Shown here piece after piece: positions 37,019-48,101 of a stretch of DNA of 64,000 nucleotides (position 1 is its first letter; each line of letters starts with the position of its first letter). The DNA is from Thereva unica (taxonomy: Eukaryota; Arthropoda; Insecta; Diptera; Therevidae), in assembly GCA_949987705.1 (NCBI GenBank), contig OX465284.1, positions 112,637,163 to 112,701,162 on the forward strand, read 5' to 3'. The notes below the pieces were generated by a model that had not been told where the DNA came from, ran no database searches, and saw only the letters and a list, made by a program, of their open reading frames with translations. Made by a program: the position numbers and the translations under genes.

Positions 37019-38115
37019 CTGCCCCCTTCTGAGGACTGTTCGTCCCGAACCGTTGTCAATCCTGGATCCGGCTGATAATACGGACACAGCCTGCCTATGT
37101 GAACGATCTTCTTCTTTGCCTTGGGTCCTTGTCGAATCCTGTAGACAACATCGTTAGGCGTTCCAATTGGCGCTGAAGTTTCGGAGATTTCCCTTTTCGT
37201 CGGCGGGGTTGAATAACCAAACGAGGTCCCCTTCCTTGTATCCACTACTGTTCGTTCGGAGGTCGTACCTTGGTTTCATTCTATCACTGGCCTTCTTAAG
37301 ATTCTTCCTTGCAATTCTCTCAACTTGGGCTCCCGCGTTGTATCATCGCGTTTCTTCTTTCGCTCTTACGCGAGGACCCCTACTGCCGGCACAGACTGTC
37401 CATTTGCGACACCAGTTCGAAACATCCTCCTGCATGTGAAGATAGTAGATTCTTTCCCTTATTTTTGCCAGAGTTTTGTTGACTCCCAAATGCTCTCCTG
37501 GCAGACTATTATTACACTCATCGAGAATATCTCTTATTGCGGAACGAGGGAGTAGCACCTGCATTCGATGAGAGGTACCATCAGGGGTTTCCATTTACGC
37601 TTCAATACTCCTCGATGTGCAATGAATCCCATTGGGCCCAATAGCTCTCTAGGGCTTCGCTTCTCTCTGCGATGTCCTTCCATTTAGGCTTCTCCTCGTA
37701 TTCTTTCCATGACAAAATCGGGGCAATATCTGGGTCGTCGCGTCGAGCATCTCCAAGTTGCTCGTCGTCACATCCTATACTTGGCCCAACATTCATCCTC
37801 TGACACTACGCGAACGATATCTACTATGCGAGCATGGCGCCATCTATTAGAATGAAAACGAACGGAAAAAGCTTCGAATTGTCTCGACTGACTGTTGTTG
37901 CTACGCTGCAGTTGGCTGATGTTAACGATGACACCAGGGGCTTCGATTCCCTCACCTTCTTGGCACCTTCCTGCCGCTGTCCACATTTCCCAAAGCGTGT
38001 TGAGCGAGTTCTACTTCCTGAAGATCCGAAATGGACAGACTGACGAACTCCCATTCGTGTGGCTCGTCCTGAAGTGAAGTGAAGAGTAAGTTCTGAAGAT
38101 GAGGTACCGGACATC
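36958..38115 (-). mobile_element. Broken Gypsy LTR retrotransposon, integrase region
   Basis: On the minus strand, 37796-37602 reads as the region before integrase (DPDIAPILSWKEYEEKPKW, YWAQWDSLHI). 37594-37343 is the H2C2 zinc-binding domain (PRSAIRDILDECNN, GEHLGVNKTLAKIRERIYYL, WCRKWTVCA). 37245-36990 is the integrase C-terminus (DVVYRIRQGPKAKKKIVHIG then RLCPYY). The catalytic D,D-35-E core is absent between them. A TGGTGACTCC primer-site-like motif in plus orientation at 38147 suggests a second, nested LTR end. Confidence 0.8.
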
Positions 38116-38249
38116 AATAAGAGTTAGACATGCCTTAAATTAAGACTGGTGACTCCATCTTAGGTAGAAGTCGTAGTAGTCGATGGTTCGTTCAATCGTG
38201 AATGCCAGCTGTCACCAACGTAATAATAATAAGCTACAAGCCAATAGGC

Positions 38250-38725
38250 AGACATTTTAGCCGTTTCAACTGGTCTGACCTACCATCCAGACCACCTCCA
38301 TTCTATAAGCAAAAAGCACTCTTTTTCGGCCATTCTGCATACCATTGACCAGCACTTCGGGCATTATAGCAGCTATGTCGGCTTGTATGTTTGCTTTGAG
38401 TTCTTCAATGGTCTTCGGCTTCGTGTCATAAACTTTACGTTTTAATCAACCCTAAAGAAAAGAGCTTGGTGCCGTTAAATCCGGAGAACACTTCAAATCG
38501 CCATTTTTCGGAACAACGCTTCTCGGGAAGTTGCTCTGCAAAAACTTCATCGTTTTCAAAGTAAAGCACTACAATTTCGGCGTGTTCTGTGGGTATTCGT
38601 TGACTCATAGCTAAAATGGTACTGAATGACGTTTCAGAATCGTATGAGTTTATCGTAATCGTCTAAAAAATGTGACAGTTATTCAATGTTGAAATACCGA
38701 AAGTCTAGATGGCGCACCTTGTACA
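38250..38725 (-). mobile_element. Internally deleted mariner-like element, copy 1
   Basis: The minus strand begins with AAGGTGCGCCATCTAGAC, then ATG and MSQRIPTEHAEIVVLYFEND, the N-terminal helix-turn-helix of an insect mariner-like transposase. One frame over it jumps to VPKNGDLKCSPDLTAP and RKVYDTKPKTIEELKANIQA, the transposase C-terminus. The catalytic DDE domain is missing. It has the same fusion as copy 2. Confidence 0.7.
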
Positions 38726-38729
38726 ATAG

Positions 38730-40200
38730 GACAAGTGAGTGGCCGCGGCACTTTTGGACGCTGTACTGCTGCAGTACTATTTCCAAATAACAAAGCAAAT
38801 ACTGTTTCGATCTCTGATGCAATGATTTAGGTCGTTTTAAATGACCTAATTTTGATCAAATCCTTTTTACCCGTGAGAGACTTATTATTACTTGATAATA
38901 TTTTCCTAATTGAGTAACTCTCGAACAGCCCAACTTGTTTTTTTCGAGCCCCTTTAAAGTCCATTAAAACGTCTTTAATAAAAATATATCAACACCTTTT
39001 TTTGCACGTTTATTCACCAAAATTCGCTGCTGCTAACCATAAATTAACCTTGAACTTCACCGCGATGACATATTTATTGTAGCTCCAACTCAACTGCATC
39101 AATGGCACAAAAACGAAACCTGAGCGCGAGCTTCCACACAGACCTGTGCAAGACCTTTCCCTTACGCAACCAGAATTTCAACATTGTCATTCCTTCATCC
39201 GCGACGGCCATCGGCCAAAAGACGATGATAAGAAGCTTTTGCTGGTACGATATAGCCAAGGGCAAGGGGGGAGTATTAGCCGGAGTCCACTATCCACACC
39301 AAAGCCGACCATTCAAAATTCCTTCCTCGTGCGCATCAAGTCCGACAAGAGAGAGAGACACACTTAGTGAAGACGTTGCAATTCGGATCCAGTCCACCGG
39401 ACTACACCTTGGAATTCTCCTTCTCTCTGTGGGTCGAGGTTTTCTAAGAAAAGTTTTCCTCCTAGAGGCCTTTTTCGACGACATGGACCTCACCTGTGCG
39501 CGATAGTAGCTTCTGCCGGAGACCTCCACTCTGTTTCTTTTGATTTGTGCCCGTATAGGTGTGCGATTTCTGAAGAACGGAGCGGAGGTGTAGCAGAAGC
39601 CCCACACTATCGGGGCGGTAGACGTTCGTTCATGTGGCTGGCAAAATGCCTTTGGCGTTAACTTTTGATGCTGACCGGCACGTCCAAGATAATGATGACG
39701 GGGTTTCGTGGTGAAAATGGCCAAGATATCAGCTGCGAAGTTGGCGAACGATAAGCACTTGGCCGAAGACCTGGGCTGCATTCGAGAAGACCTCCGCCAG
39801 CGAAATCGGCAGCGCGGCGGCAGCGGCAGCCAGCGAGAAAAAGTGGAGGAAACCAAGAGATGTGACCACAATAATGCGGATGCGACTGCGCGACATCCAT
39901 AACGACAGGCGAGGAGCTTTCGTCGCGCAGATAAGAATCCAAATCTTTACGACAAGTATCCACATGGTTAGCAAAGTCTGAGGAGTAGTCAAGGTGTTTC
40001 CGCTTGCTGGGGCCCAAGTATATCGCTGCCAGAAGACAGGTGTATTTACCATTCTTGCGTTAGCCACGGCTCGGTCAAGACGCGGCCTTGGAGTTTTTAG
40101 ATAAGACTTTTTCGAAAAACTTCTCGCATTTTTGTTTTTTCGTTTTTTGGGGTTATCGTTGTTGTTACTTTTTTCGCACATTGAGACGATTTCTAAATGT
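38730..40200. other. Unassigned region with overlapping basic ORFs
   Basis: Minus-strand ORFs at 40181-39729, 40017-39658 and 39871-39290 overlap in three frames. I recognise none and cannot choose among them, so none is called. It could be old transposon sequence. Confidence 0.3.
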
Positions 40201-40290
40201 GTTCAGTTTTTTGTCGAAGTTGTAAGAGCCGCGCTTCGGTTAATTGCATTTTGTGATTGATTTACTGTGAATTTTGTGGTTCCGCGTTGA
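40200..40290 (+). promoter_or_regulatory. Candidate 5' leader exon ending at a strong donor
   Basis: A TCAGTT initiator-like motif lies at about 40203 and a consensus donor GAAA|GTAAGT at about 40290. The ZP gene needs an upstream non-coding exon on this strand. Placement here is a guess. Confidence 0.2.
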
Positions 40291-41629
40291 AAGTAAGTCA
40301 GTGACTGACAAGACACAACTAGTGTATGGTTATCGCGACTTAAGGATACAAAACGCAGAGTGACCTAGTTTCATAGATCTATCTTCAGTTAACACGGATT
40401 ACACATTCTGCTGCCTTGAAAGTGTTTAGTGCAAGATTTGAAATTTAATTAAGCAAAAATCCACATTAAATCGGAATAATTTACAGACGAAGTTTAAGGT
40501 AAAAAAATTATAGAAGAAAGTGCATTTATTAATTCTAGAGAAAGTTATTTTTGTTGAGGAAATGCCGAATTTAAAAAAAACGAAAAACTTAAGCGACGAA
40601 CTTGGTTAATAACTAGTTAAACGTTCCGTCAAACGTTAAGGATATTCAGTAAGGATTAAACGTGCTTAGCAAAAAAACATTAAAAATGGAGCAAAATTGT
40701 CTACCACCACTGTTCTTCGAACTCTTTAAACAGTTTTTAGTCCTTTAGTCCCTTTTTGCACTTTAGACCAATTATGACAGATTTTTTTTGGTCTAATTTT
40801 TTACCACACAAAAAATTTATGTTTTCCGTTTACAAATTATAAAATTTAGGGCGGACAGTGAAAATATTTTAATTTTTCTTGAAATTAGTAAACAAACAAA
40901 ATGTTACCGGACAGTGAGCTCTAGGCTCGATTCTAGCTGGCGCGTGTCTGAGTTTTACTGAAGAGATTTTGTGGTTTATTTGGATTTATTGGTTAAATAT
41001 TTTTGAAATTCATGTTTTTTACCGAGAAAGGCGGTTTTTATCATAGTACGCGATAATACGAAAGATACGTTGTCTTTGACTTGAAGCGGCATGATTTCAT
41101 GTGCATTTTTATACCTTTAGGTTTTTTGCTACAAATTAAACTTTGTAGCTTTCAATTACCTTAAATAATTTCTGAAGTCCTTTTTGCTGTTCACTTTGTC
41201 TCTTCAATGACTTTATCATTCTACAGGAGGGCTATTTTGCAAATATTTTCATAAGTTACGGCTTCAAACTTCACAAAACAATTTCTTTATTTTTTTTTTG
41301 TCAACTGTCAATTTGAAAATCACATGTTGAGAACAGGGAAATTTAAAATTTCCCTTTGTGCTGGTAACTGTTCTCTACAATTATCGAGGAGGAGAGTTTG
41401 CATGGAAGCTAATGATGACGATAACTACGACTAAATTAGGTGTGTGACCACAATTAGAACGTCGATGATGGGTATAAAAATCAATGCTCGTTTTCCCTTT
41501 TTCTTTCAAAAACAACTTTGGCGGTGTCACTATAAAATAAAAATTGGAGTAGCTGCAAAATATAATATGGACATTGGCCTACTACTATAGAAGGGATCCT
41601 GTTCTGCATTGAATTCTTGGATGTTGTTT

Positions 41630-41925
41630 AGGATGCGCCATCTAGACCTTCAGTATTTCAACATTGAATAACTGTGGTATTTTTTAGCCGCTTTCGGCCA
41701 ATGTACACGATTCTGAAATGTCATTTCAGTAAGATTGTAGCTAATAAACACCGAAAGAACGCGCTGAAATTGTAACACTTTACATTGAAAACAATCGTTC
41801 AGTTGTGAAAACAGTTCCCGAGGCACGTTATGTCGAAAAATGGTGATTTGGAGTAGCCTCCTCGTTCTCCGGATTGAACGGCTCCAGTCTTTTATCTTTG
41901 AGGTTATGTAAAAAGTAAAGTTCAT
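41630..41925 (+). mobile_element. Internally deleted mariner-like element, copy 2
   Basis: The plus strand carries the same sequence as copy 1 in opposite orientation: GGATGCGCCATCTAGACC, ATTCAATGTTG reading in reverse order, then FPRHVMSKNGDLE and LWGYVKSKV of the transposase C-terminus. It is cut at 41925 by the adjoining hairpin element. Confidence 0.7.
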
Positions 41926-42142
41926 GGCCCCTGTGCTGAAAGTGGACTCGTCACGACACAACAAGTCGTTTGAGTTGAAGAAAGTGATGTTTCACTTGAT
42001 GACTTTCAGTACAGGGGCCTAAACTCAACTTAGCATTTCCACTTTGGGCCCCTGCGTGAAGGTCGTAATTCGATCGAAACGTCACTTCTTTCAACTCAAA
42101 CGATTTGTCACGAAACACGACTCGACTTTCAGCACAGGGGCG
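41926..42142. mobile_element. Double-hairpin MITE inserted in mariner copy 2
   Basis: The ends GGCCCCTGTGCTGAAAG (41926) and CTTTCAGCACAGGGGC (about 42126-42141) are inverted, and the arms stay complementary for about 65 bp (TCGTTTGAGTTGAA). The same end motif appears twice more inside, at about 42004 and 42047, making two back-to-back hairpins. Confidence 0.75.
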
Positions 42143-42369
42143 TGCCAACAAGCTGAAGACCATTGACGAATTCAAAGCCGAAACAGCGGCTTTAACGCCC
42201 GAAATGTCAGGGCAGGATGACTGAAAAAGGGTTCATTTGATGAGTTCATTTTTTAAGCACTGGTGTAGAATTTTGTCGAAAAAACTAAAAATTCCGAACT
42301 GTTTTTTGGAATCCAACTGGCCATCGATTCCAATTAAGATTCGATTCCATCTAGGAACCATTTTAACTT

Positions 42370-42830
42370 CGCTCAAAGAAGGCAGTTACTTAAGAAGAAT
42401 TCTTCTTCTTCGATGGCTCAGCTTCTTCCTCCAGACGTCTGTCTGCTCCGCAGCCTGCCTCCAGTTTCTTGTATTGAGCAGTTTTGCTGCATCGGCCTTA
42501 ACATTGTCTTTCTTCATTGACCGTGGTTTGCCAACTGGTCTTTTGCCATCTGGTAGTAGGTACAGGGCGTTTTTTATTATCTTTGAGTCATCCATTCTTT
42601 GGACAATTCGTGATTGTAGCGTATTCCCCATGCATTGTCTTCATTGACTGGGCCGTCATCATCCTTCTGAAAACCTTCCTCTTAAATATATCCATCTTGT
42701 CTGCGGATTTTTGGGAAATACTATATCACTACACTGCCTCACACACAAACGTTCTTCTGTTCTTAGCTGTTTGCATTTCTATTCGTAAACCAAACGTGCA
42801 GGTCATATATTTCGAGGGTGCGCATTAAAC
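42370..42830 (-). mobile_element. C-terminal fragment of a non-LTR retrotransposon
   Basis: The minus strand reads DIFKRKVFRRMM, HGEYATITN and then RMDDSKIIKNALY, DGKRPVGKPRSMKKDNVKAD, ARNWRQAAE-type and WRKKLS. This order is typical of the end of the endonuclease-RT of RTE/CR1-like elements. It differs from the RTE-like family seen five other times here. Confidence 0.75.
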
Positions 42831-43779
42831 AATACGTTTGTGTGATTCAGCATGGATGATATTTTGCCCTTAGATACCGGTCTTAAGATCCCTCCTCAAA
42901 ACCTCTTAAAGCTTAAGCGGTCCACGAACTCTCAGTTTTAACTGCTCAGTTGAACTGCGTAAAAAACTCTATGATAAACTGAACTGAAAGTGTGTGGGTT
43001 CTTCAGTTCGTCGTACGTTTTTTTGCAAATAGATGAAACGGAGAGAACTGAACGATAAACTGTCTGACGTGCGCAATTTATCGGAGCAAAATCAACAGTT
43101 CACACAGTTTATCGCTCAGAAATGACGTCACACGGGATAAACTGCATACTCAAACTGAAACAGCATGTGTTGCTTTATATGACGTAACGTAACTGTACGT
43201 AACCTAAAGACCTAAATTGAAGTGATAAACTTAACGAATTTTCGTTAAATTAAGAAGGGCACAAAACGAATTAATTTAATAATTAATTTTTGTCGCTGTC
43301 TTTTACGATTCTGCAAATACATCTTCTGTCAATAAGCCCAAATTCGTTCAATCTGACCGTACTTATATAACGTTTGGTTCAGGTCAGGCTTATGCTGAAA
43401 ACTGCCTAATTTTCTGTCAAAACTTAACGAGTCTTAAGTTCAGCTATAATTGCTTTAAGACGTTTTTGTCATTTGGAAAAGGTAATCAAAGCTCAAAGAC
43501 CAAATATTCCATTATTTTTTGAGATTCTTAAAATTTAACGAAAGTTTGTGAAAAAGAACGAAAGATCGACTGGGCATTGTAATTTGACATGTTTCGAACC
43601 AAAAACATTTAAAGCTGACGCAGATAAGAAACAGCAGCCTTCTACAGTCTATATTGCACACCGTACACTGGAAATTCGATTGGACAATTTGGACTAAGGT
43701 GTACATCTCAAACACCTACCGACGAAGCTGTGACTTTGGAGTGGATGATTTCGGGTTTTGTTGCCACAGTGGAAGGAGG

Positions 43780-43870
43780 CTTTTGCCGACTTTGGTAGAC
43801 TAGGGGCTAATGCGACTGATTACTATCACAAAGGTCCACGGTTCGATCTCACGCAGTGGTATGTATGTCT
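43780..43870 (+). repeat. tRNA-like SINE head
   Basis: TTGGTAGACTAGGGGCTAAT (box A-like, 43793-43812) and GGTTCGATCTC (box B with one change, 43840-43850). The spacing fits pol III promoters. No long body is recognised. Confidence 0.5.
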
Positions 43871-45145
43871 CGACTTCTGCACAGTGTATCTGTTACAAAA
43901 TTTCATCCTACAATTAAAATCCATTAAACTCCATCTAAAAAATTCTTGAAAATATACCAAACACGCCAAAAATTGGGTCAAAACCCAGAACAAAAATTCA
44001 TTTCACATAAACCGAGGTAACTGTGACTATTGCATGATTTTTTTCCATTAATCCGCGAGACATTAACAATTCCCACACATATTCCAGCGAGAACAATAAC
44101 TCATCCAGCATGCACAACATATTACATACATCATGGCTCCGCGGCGGCAGATCCATTCATTCACTATCTGCTCCTCTAAACTAGCGCAAAGTAGGCCAAG
44201 TTGTCGGCCATAATAGTGCTGACTTTTTTTACAGACCTTGCATAACACCTGAGACGACACGGTAGCAGCGCGGCAATTAATCGTTGATTAAACAATGCGA
44301 AAGAATGTCGTATGCAAAATAGAAGCATAACCCGAAGACTCCTCTTCTCTCATAGGTTTTTGTATTGTTGTTGTTATTGGACTGTGTGTGTTTTCTTACC
44401 TTTTTGCATACTTACCTGCTGTTGCACGCACGAATGATACGCGGACGACGTCCATGAAGATAAATTAGAAATTGAAAAGTGCTGAGTTCATGTGCATGTA
44501 TCAAAAATAAGAAAGTGCCAAGATCGAGTCGAAGAATCGTTTAACACCTGACTTCCGTCTGCATTTTTTTTCTTGCCTCGCTTCAAATGTTTCTGCGGCA
44601 AAAACAAATAACGCTGCGATGGAAAGCAGCAGCAACCTCTGAGAGTTTTCCCAGCGCCGAGAATAAAAGGTACAAATTGCGGCCATGTCTCAATGGACCA
44701 GAAGCTGGGATCTGGGTATGGCTAGAAGAAAATGCTTATCTTCGGCAAGATTAATGAGATTGATGAAAAACGCTGAGCGATAAATATTTGTATTTATGAA
44801 ATTTTTATTGTTGAAGCATGGAACGTGATAGCGCTGACGACGACGTTGTTGCTGGGAAATCGGCGGAGCCCATGTTTGAGATGAAATCTTAACGAATACC
44901 AATCGAGAGTTGGTTGTGATGATTTATGGAATCGGCAGATGGAGGCTTCGTTCATCAGTGTCAGAGCAAATATCTGCAGATAAATGCAGTTGTATTAGCA
45001 ATTTTATTTGTGGTTAGTATCTCACCAGAAGATTTCAAAAACATTTGTAGAAAACATTGCAATTATGATGTGAGAAATTTAAAGATTTTTACCTAACCTC
45101 AATCTCTATAAATAAAAATGAAATTTGGTTCGTTGGTATAAACAC
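43870..45145. other. No supported gene
   Basis: A 61-aa minus-strand ORF at 44686-44501 starts with a signal-peptide-like stretch (LLLLSIAALFVFAAE) but has no second exon or family support. Confidence 0.3.
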
Positions 45146-45150
45146 TTATA

Positions 45151-45544
45151 GAGTGCGTTCCGTAATATACTGAGAGCACTGCGCCAGTACTACCAGTGGT
45201 AGTTTTGTCGTTCCGTTTTCACCAAACAGTGCCCTGTCGAAGTGCTCTGGGAACATTCATGACGTCATGAATATTCCCCTTTTTACTACTGGGACTACTG
45301 CTTTGAAAGAGGTAATGTGCTCCCAGTAGTTTCAACAGGTTTTGACAGATGTGCATTGTGGCTGTAAAAAAATTTAATCGTGAGCAGTAAAATATGGAGG
45401 CGGAGCCAGTATACTGTGCGCTCGTTCCGTATACAAAAATGTACTGCTTAGTTCAGTATAACTTTTTTAAACGGAACGTGCTTCGCAGTGCACTGGCATG
45501 ACGTCTAAAATCACAGTGCTCCCAGTATATTACGGAACACACTC
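45151..45544. mobile_element. 394-bp MITE with 33-bp terminal inverted repeats
   Basis: The left end GAGTGCGTTCCGTAATATAC, continuing TGAGAGCACTG, is inverted at the right end (CAGTGCTCCCAGTATATTAC, then GGAACACACTC), with about three mismatches in 33 bp. Inside are further CCCAGTA and GCAGTAC palindromic pieces. No ORF of note. Confidence 0.85.
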
Positions 45545-46263
45545 ATCTCAATTCTATTTTTTCCGCTAGGGGCACAAATGTCATACGACAGCTGATTGCC
45601 TAATTGTGAATCAAGCCAATCGGTTAGAGATAGTGATGGAAAATTGATTCAGTTGTTTATTTTCAGTTGAATTGTGATATGCGTGGTGATCGTTTCATGA
45701 AATGAAGTAAGGTTCGTCGTTTTATCTTAAGGCGCATCACATTCCAGGATTTCCGCGGTGTACGAAGGGTTTAGCCAATATTTTATGTGGTGACCACAAT
45801 GTGATCTGGGAATTACGAATACGGCAGGCATCTATTCTTTGGTCGTAGCAGAACGTACAAGAGTTGGCACTACAAACACGTCAACATCATTCTAACTCGT
45901 TGGATCAGCAGTTGGACCTGTACTCGTTGGATCGGCACTGAGAGCTAAGAGCTATTACACCATCTTACTCAAGCATCAATATCTTACTCAGAAATAGGCT
46001 TTATCGCCATCAATACTAGACGAGTGCCTTCATTCACTCTGCTTTTCCCAGGATTACATCAATTTCCTTATAGATCAGGAGACAGACGAAGAGCTATTTG
46101 GGAAGTTCCATCATGCACCATATGGAAGATAGCTGCGCAAGCACTTCGATTCTGGTTAGAACTTAGCAAACGCGCAAACAATTTAGACACGGAAATACTT
46201 ATACTTAAGTGCTAGGCCTCATCGCTGAACAGCTCGCTATTGGAAAATGCGTCATACTAAACA

Positions 46264-46345
46264 AGCAACAACAGCAGCGTATCCGTTGCGGGAACGTCCC
46301 GGTCGGATCTTCTGCTAACGAGCCAAAGAAAGAAGAAGAAACAGA
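46264..46345 (+). mobile_element. RTE-like family 3' tail fragment
   Basis: CAGCAGCGTATCCGTTGCGG and TCTGCTAACGAGCCAAAGAA match the shared 3' tail. It ends in a GAA-rich run. Confidence 0.55.
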
Positions 46346-46869
46346 CACATCCGGTGCAGAAGTTTGTCAGGGACATATACTTGCACGGCTATATACCAGC
46401 ACACAGTTGTTAAATCAAATGAAGCGGTTGGCGTCTGACGTAAACTCCGGCGACTCTTTTAACAACCAACATCGATCAATACGTGAGAAAGTAAGTAGAG
46501 ATGACCAATGAAATTACAAAGGTAACGATGATACCAGAAGTGGCAGCAATTTCAGTGCTTGTATCTTCCCTCACTGAATTTCAACAAGGGTTAACGACCC
46601 TGGGAGAGTAGGTAGGTAGAGTAACTGAAAATCAACAGAGGACGAAGATCATCATGAAACGTCGTGGTTTCAGCTAAAGTCACCCCGAGTAAAGTTGTCT
46701 GCACCGAGCATGAAACAGGGCACACCCGAATAAAAATAATACTCGTCCGCTCCTAGCCTGCAAAAGGCATGCACGCACAGCATCAAATCGCCTGTATGGC
46801 ACCCAAACGAGGCGTGGTACGTTCACACTTTTTCCAGACTAGAGAGAACAAAATTGAGGCTTTATAAAA

Positions 46870-46998
46870 TTATATAGGACGTCGCCAAAAATCATCAAGA
46901 ATGGAAAGGAATCTTGAATGGAGTTCGAGACCCAGCGGCACCGACAGCAGCGTATCCATTGCGAGGACGTCAGCTAACGGATCAAAGTAAGAAGATAT
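46870..46998 (+). mobile_element. RTE-like family 3' tail fragment
   Basis: GACGTCGCCAAAAATCATCA, GAGTTCGAGACCCAGCGGCA and CAGCTAACGGATCAAAGTAA match the shared tail closely. It lies 0.6 kb from another tail fragment. Confidence 0.7.
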
Positions 46999-48029
46999 AG
47001 GACGAAAAATTGGCCAATTGTCTTGGTGACTATAAAAGGTGTCATTCATTAGTATACTCAGTAGATCGGCTTGCGTAGCTCAAGCAGCACTGGACGTGAT
47101 TAGTACTTAGTTGGGGGACCATTTGGTAAAACGACAATCGCGGTTAGAATAGTCGATGCCGACGTGGGTGCATTAATAGATGTTCTTGCCTGTAGCGGTA
47201 GCGTGCATATCCGTGTAGCACGGCCATATTTTTGATCTGCGTGCGGGGGCGTCTGTGTTTTTAAGAAAATTAACCAACAAAATTTTAATCGGGGATACAG
47301 AAACCACATAAAAGGCGGTACATCATCTTTCTGGTGTCACCGGAAGTTTGACAACGGCGGATCTCGGTCGTCTAGGGGCACTAGACTAATAGTCCATGAA
47401 TCGAACCCACGTGGCATATGGCCCTTCGCCTATCCTCTTTTCTCATTGTGATCATTTGGTCTTCGAATCCAACGCCCTCTCACTGTAATAATATAGTACT
47501 TAGAGTACAGTCGAACTCAGGTTGAGCACGAGTCCCACTACATGTAAACGCGAGTCGAGTTGAGTTACGGTCGAGTGAACTCGACTCAGCTCTGCTACCT
47601 GGCTTGAGTTGAAATTATGCATATAGACACCAGTTAAGTAGTTGCATTTAATTGACAGCAGCATCTCTTTGTTTTGTTTGTGATTTGTGAAGCGAGTCGA
47701 AAATTCAACTCAACCTCAACTCAACTATTCAACTCATTATGTATGTATAAGTAGTAATAAACAAAGTTTTAAGGATTGAAGTCGATTGGCCACAGACACT
47801 TGGGGTTTGAAATCGTCATACTCTTTTTGTTCGCTAATAACAACCAGTTCTGCTTAAATGTCGATGCGTCGTCGCGAACAGTATATTTTTCAGGTAGCTA
47901 GACTAGAGTTTGTTGTATTATTGAAGCTGAAAGTTGAACCCAATACTTTCAATTAAGAAAAAATATTCGAAATTCACAAATATTCACTTCTTTTATTTCT
48001 TTTCAATTAAAATATTTCTCTAATTTCAG

Positions 48030-48101
48030 GGTAGTTGGACTATGCGGAAATTTCGAGGTTTTAGGACCCGGCTAATCGTCGCTGTTCTGTTTTTTATCCA
48101 G
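48030..48101 (+). other. Start-codon / signal-peptide exon of the ZP gene
   Basis: The exon opens after an acceptor (ATTTCAG at 48023-48029), has 12 nt of 5' UTR, then ATG at 48042 and 20 codons, then a strong GTAAGT donor at 48102. It encodes only a basic N-terminus and a hydrophobic core. Its phase 0 fits the acceptor at 61605-61606 exactly. It is assigned to the ZP gene because the downstream exons lack a start and a signal peptide and nothing else on this strand could use it. Confidence 0.8.

Noticed and set aside
39290..40181. Three overlapping minus-strand ORFs of 119-193 aa as one gene
   Set aside because: No frame has a recognisable domain, and splice joins between them were not convincing.
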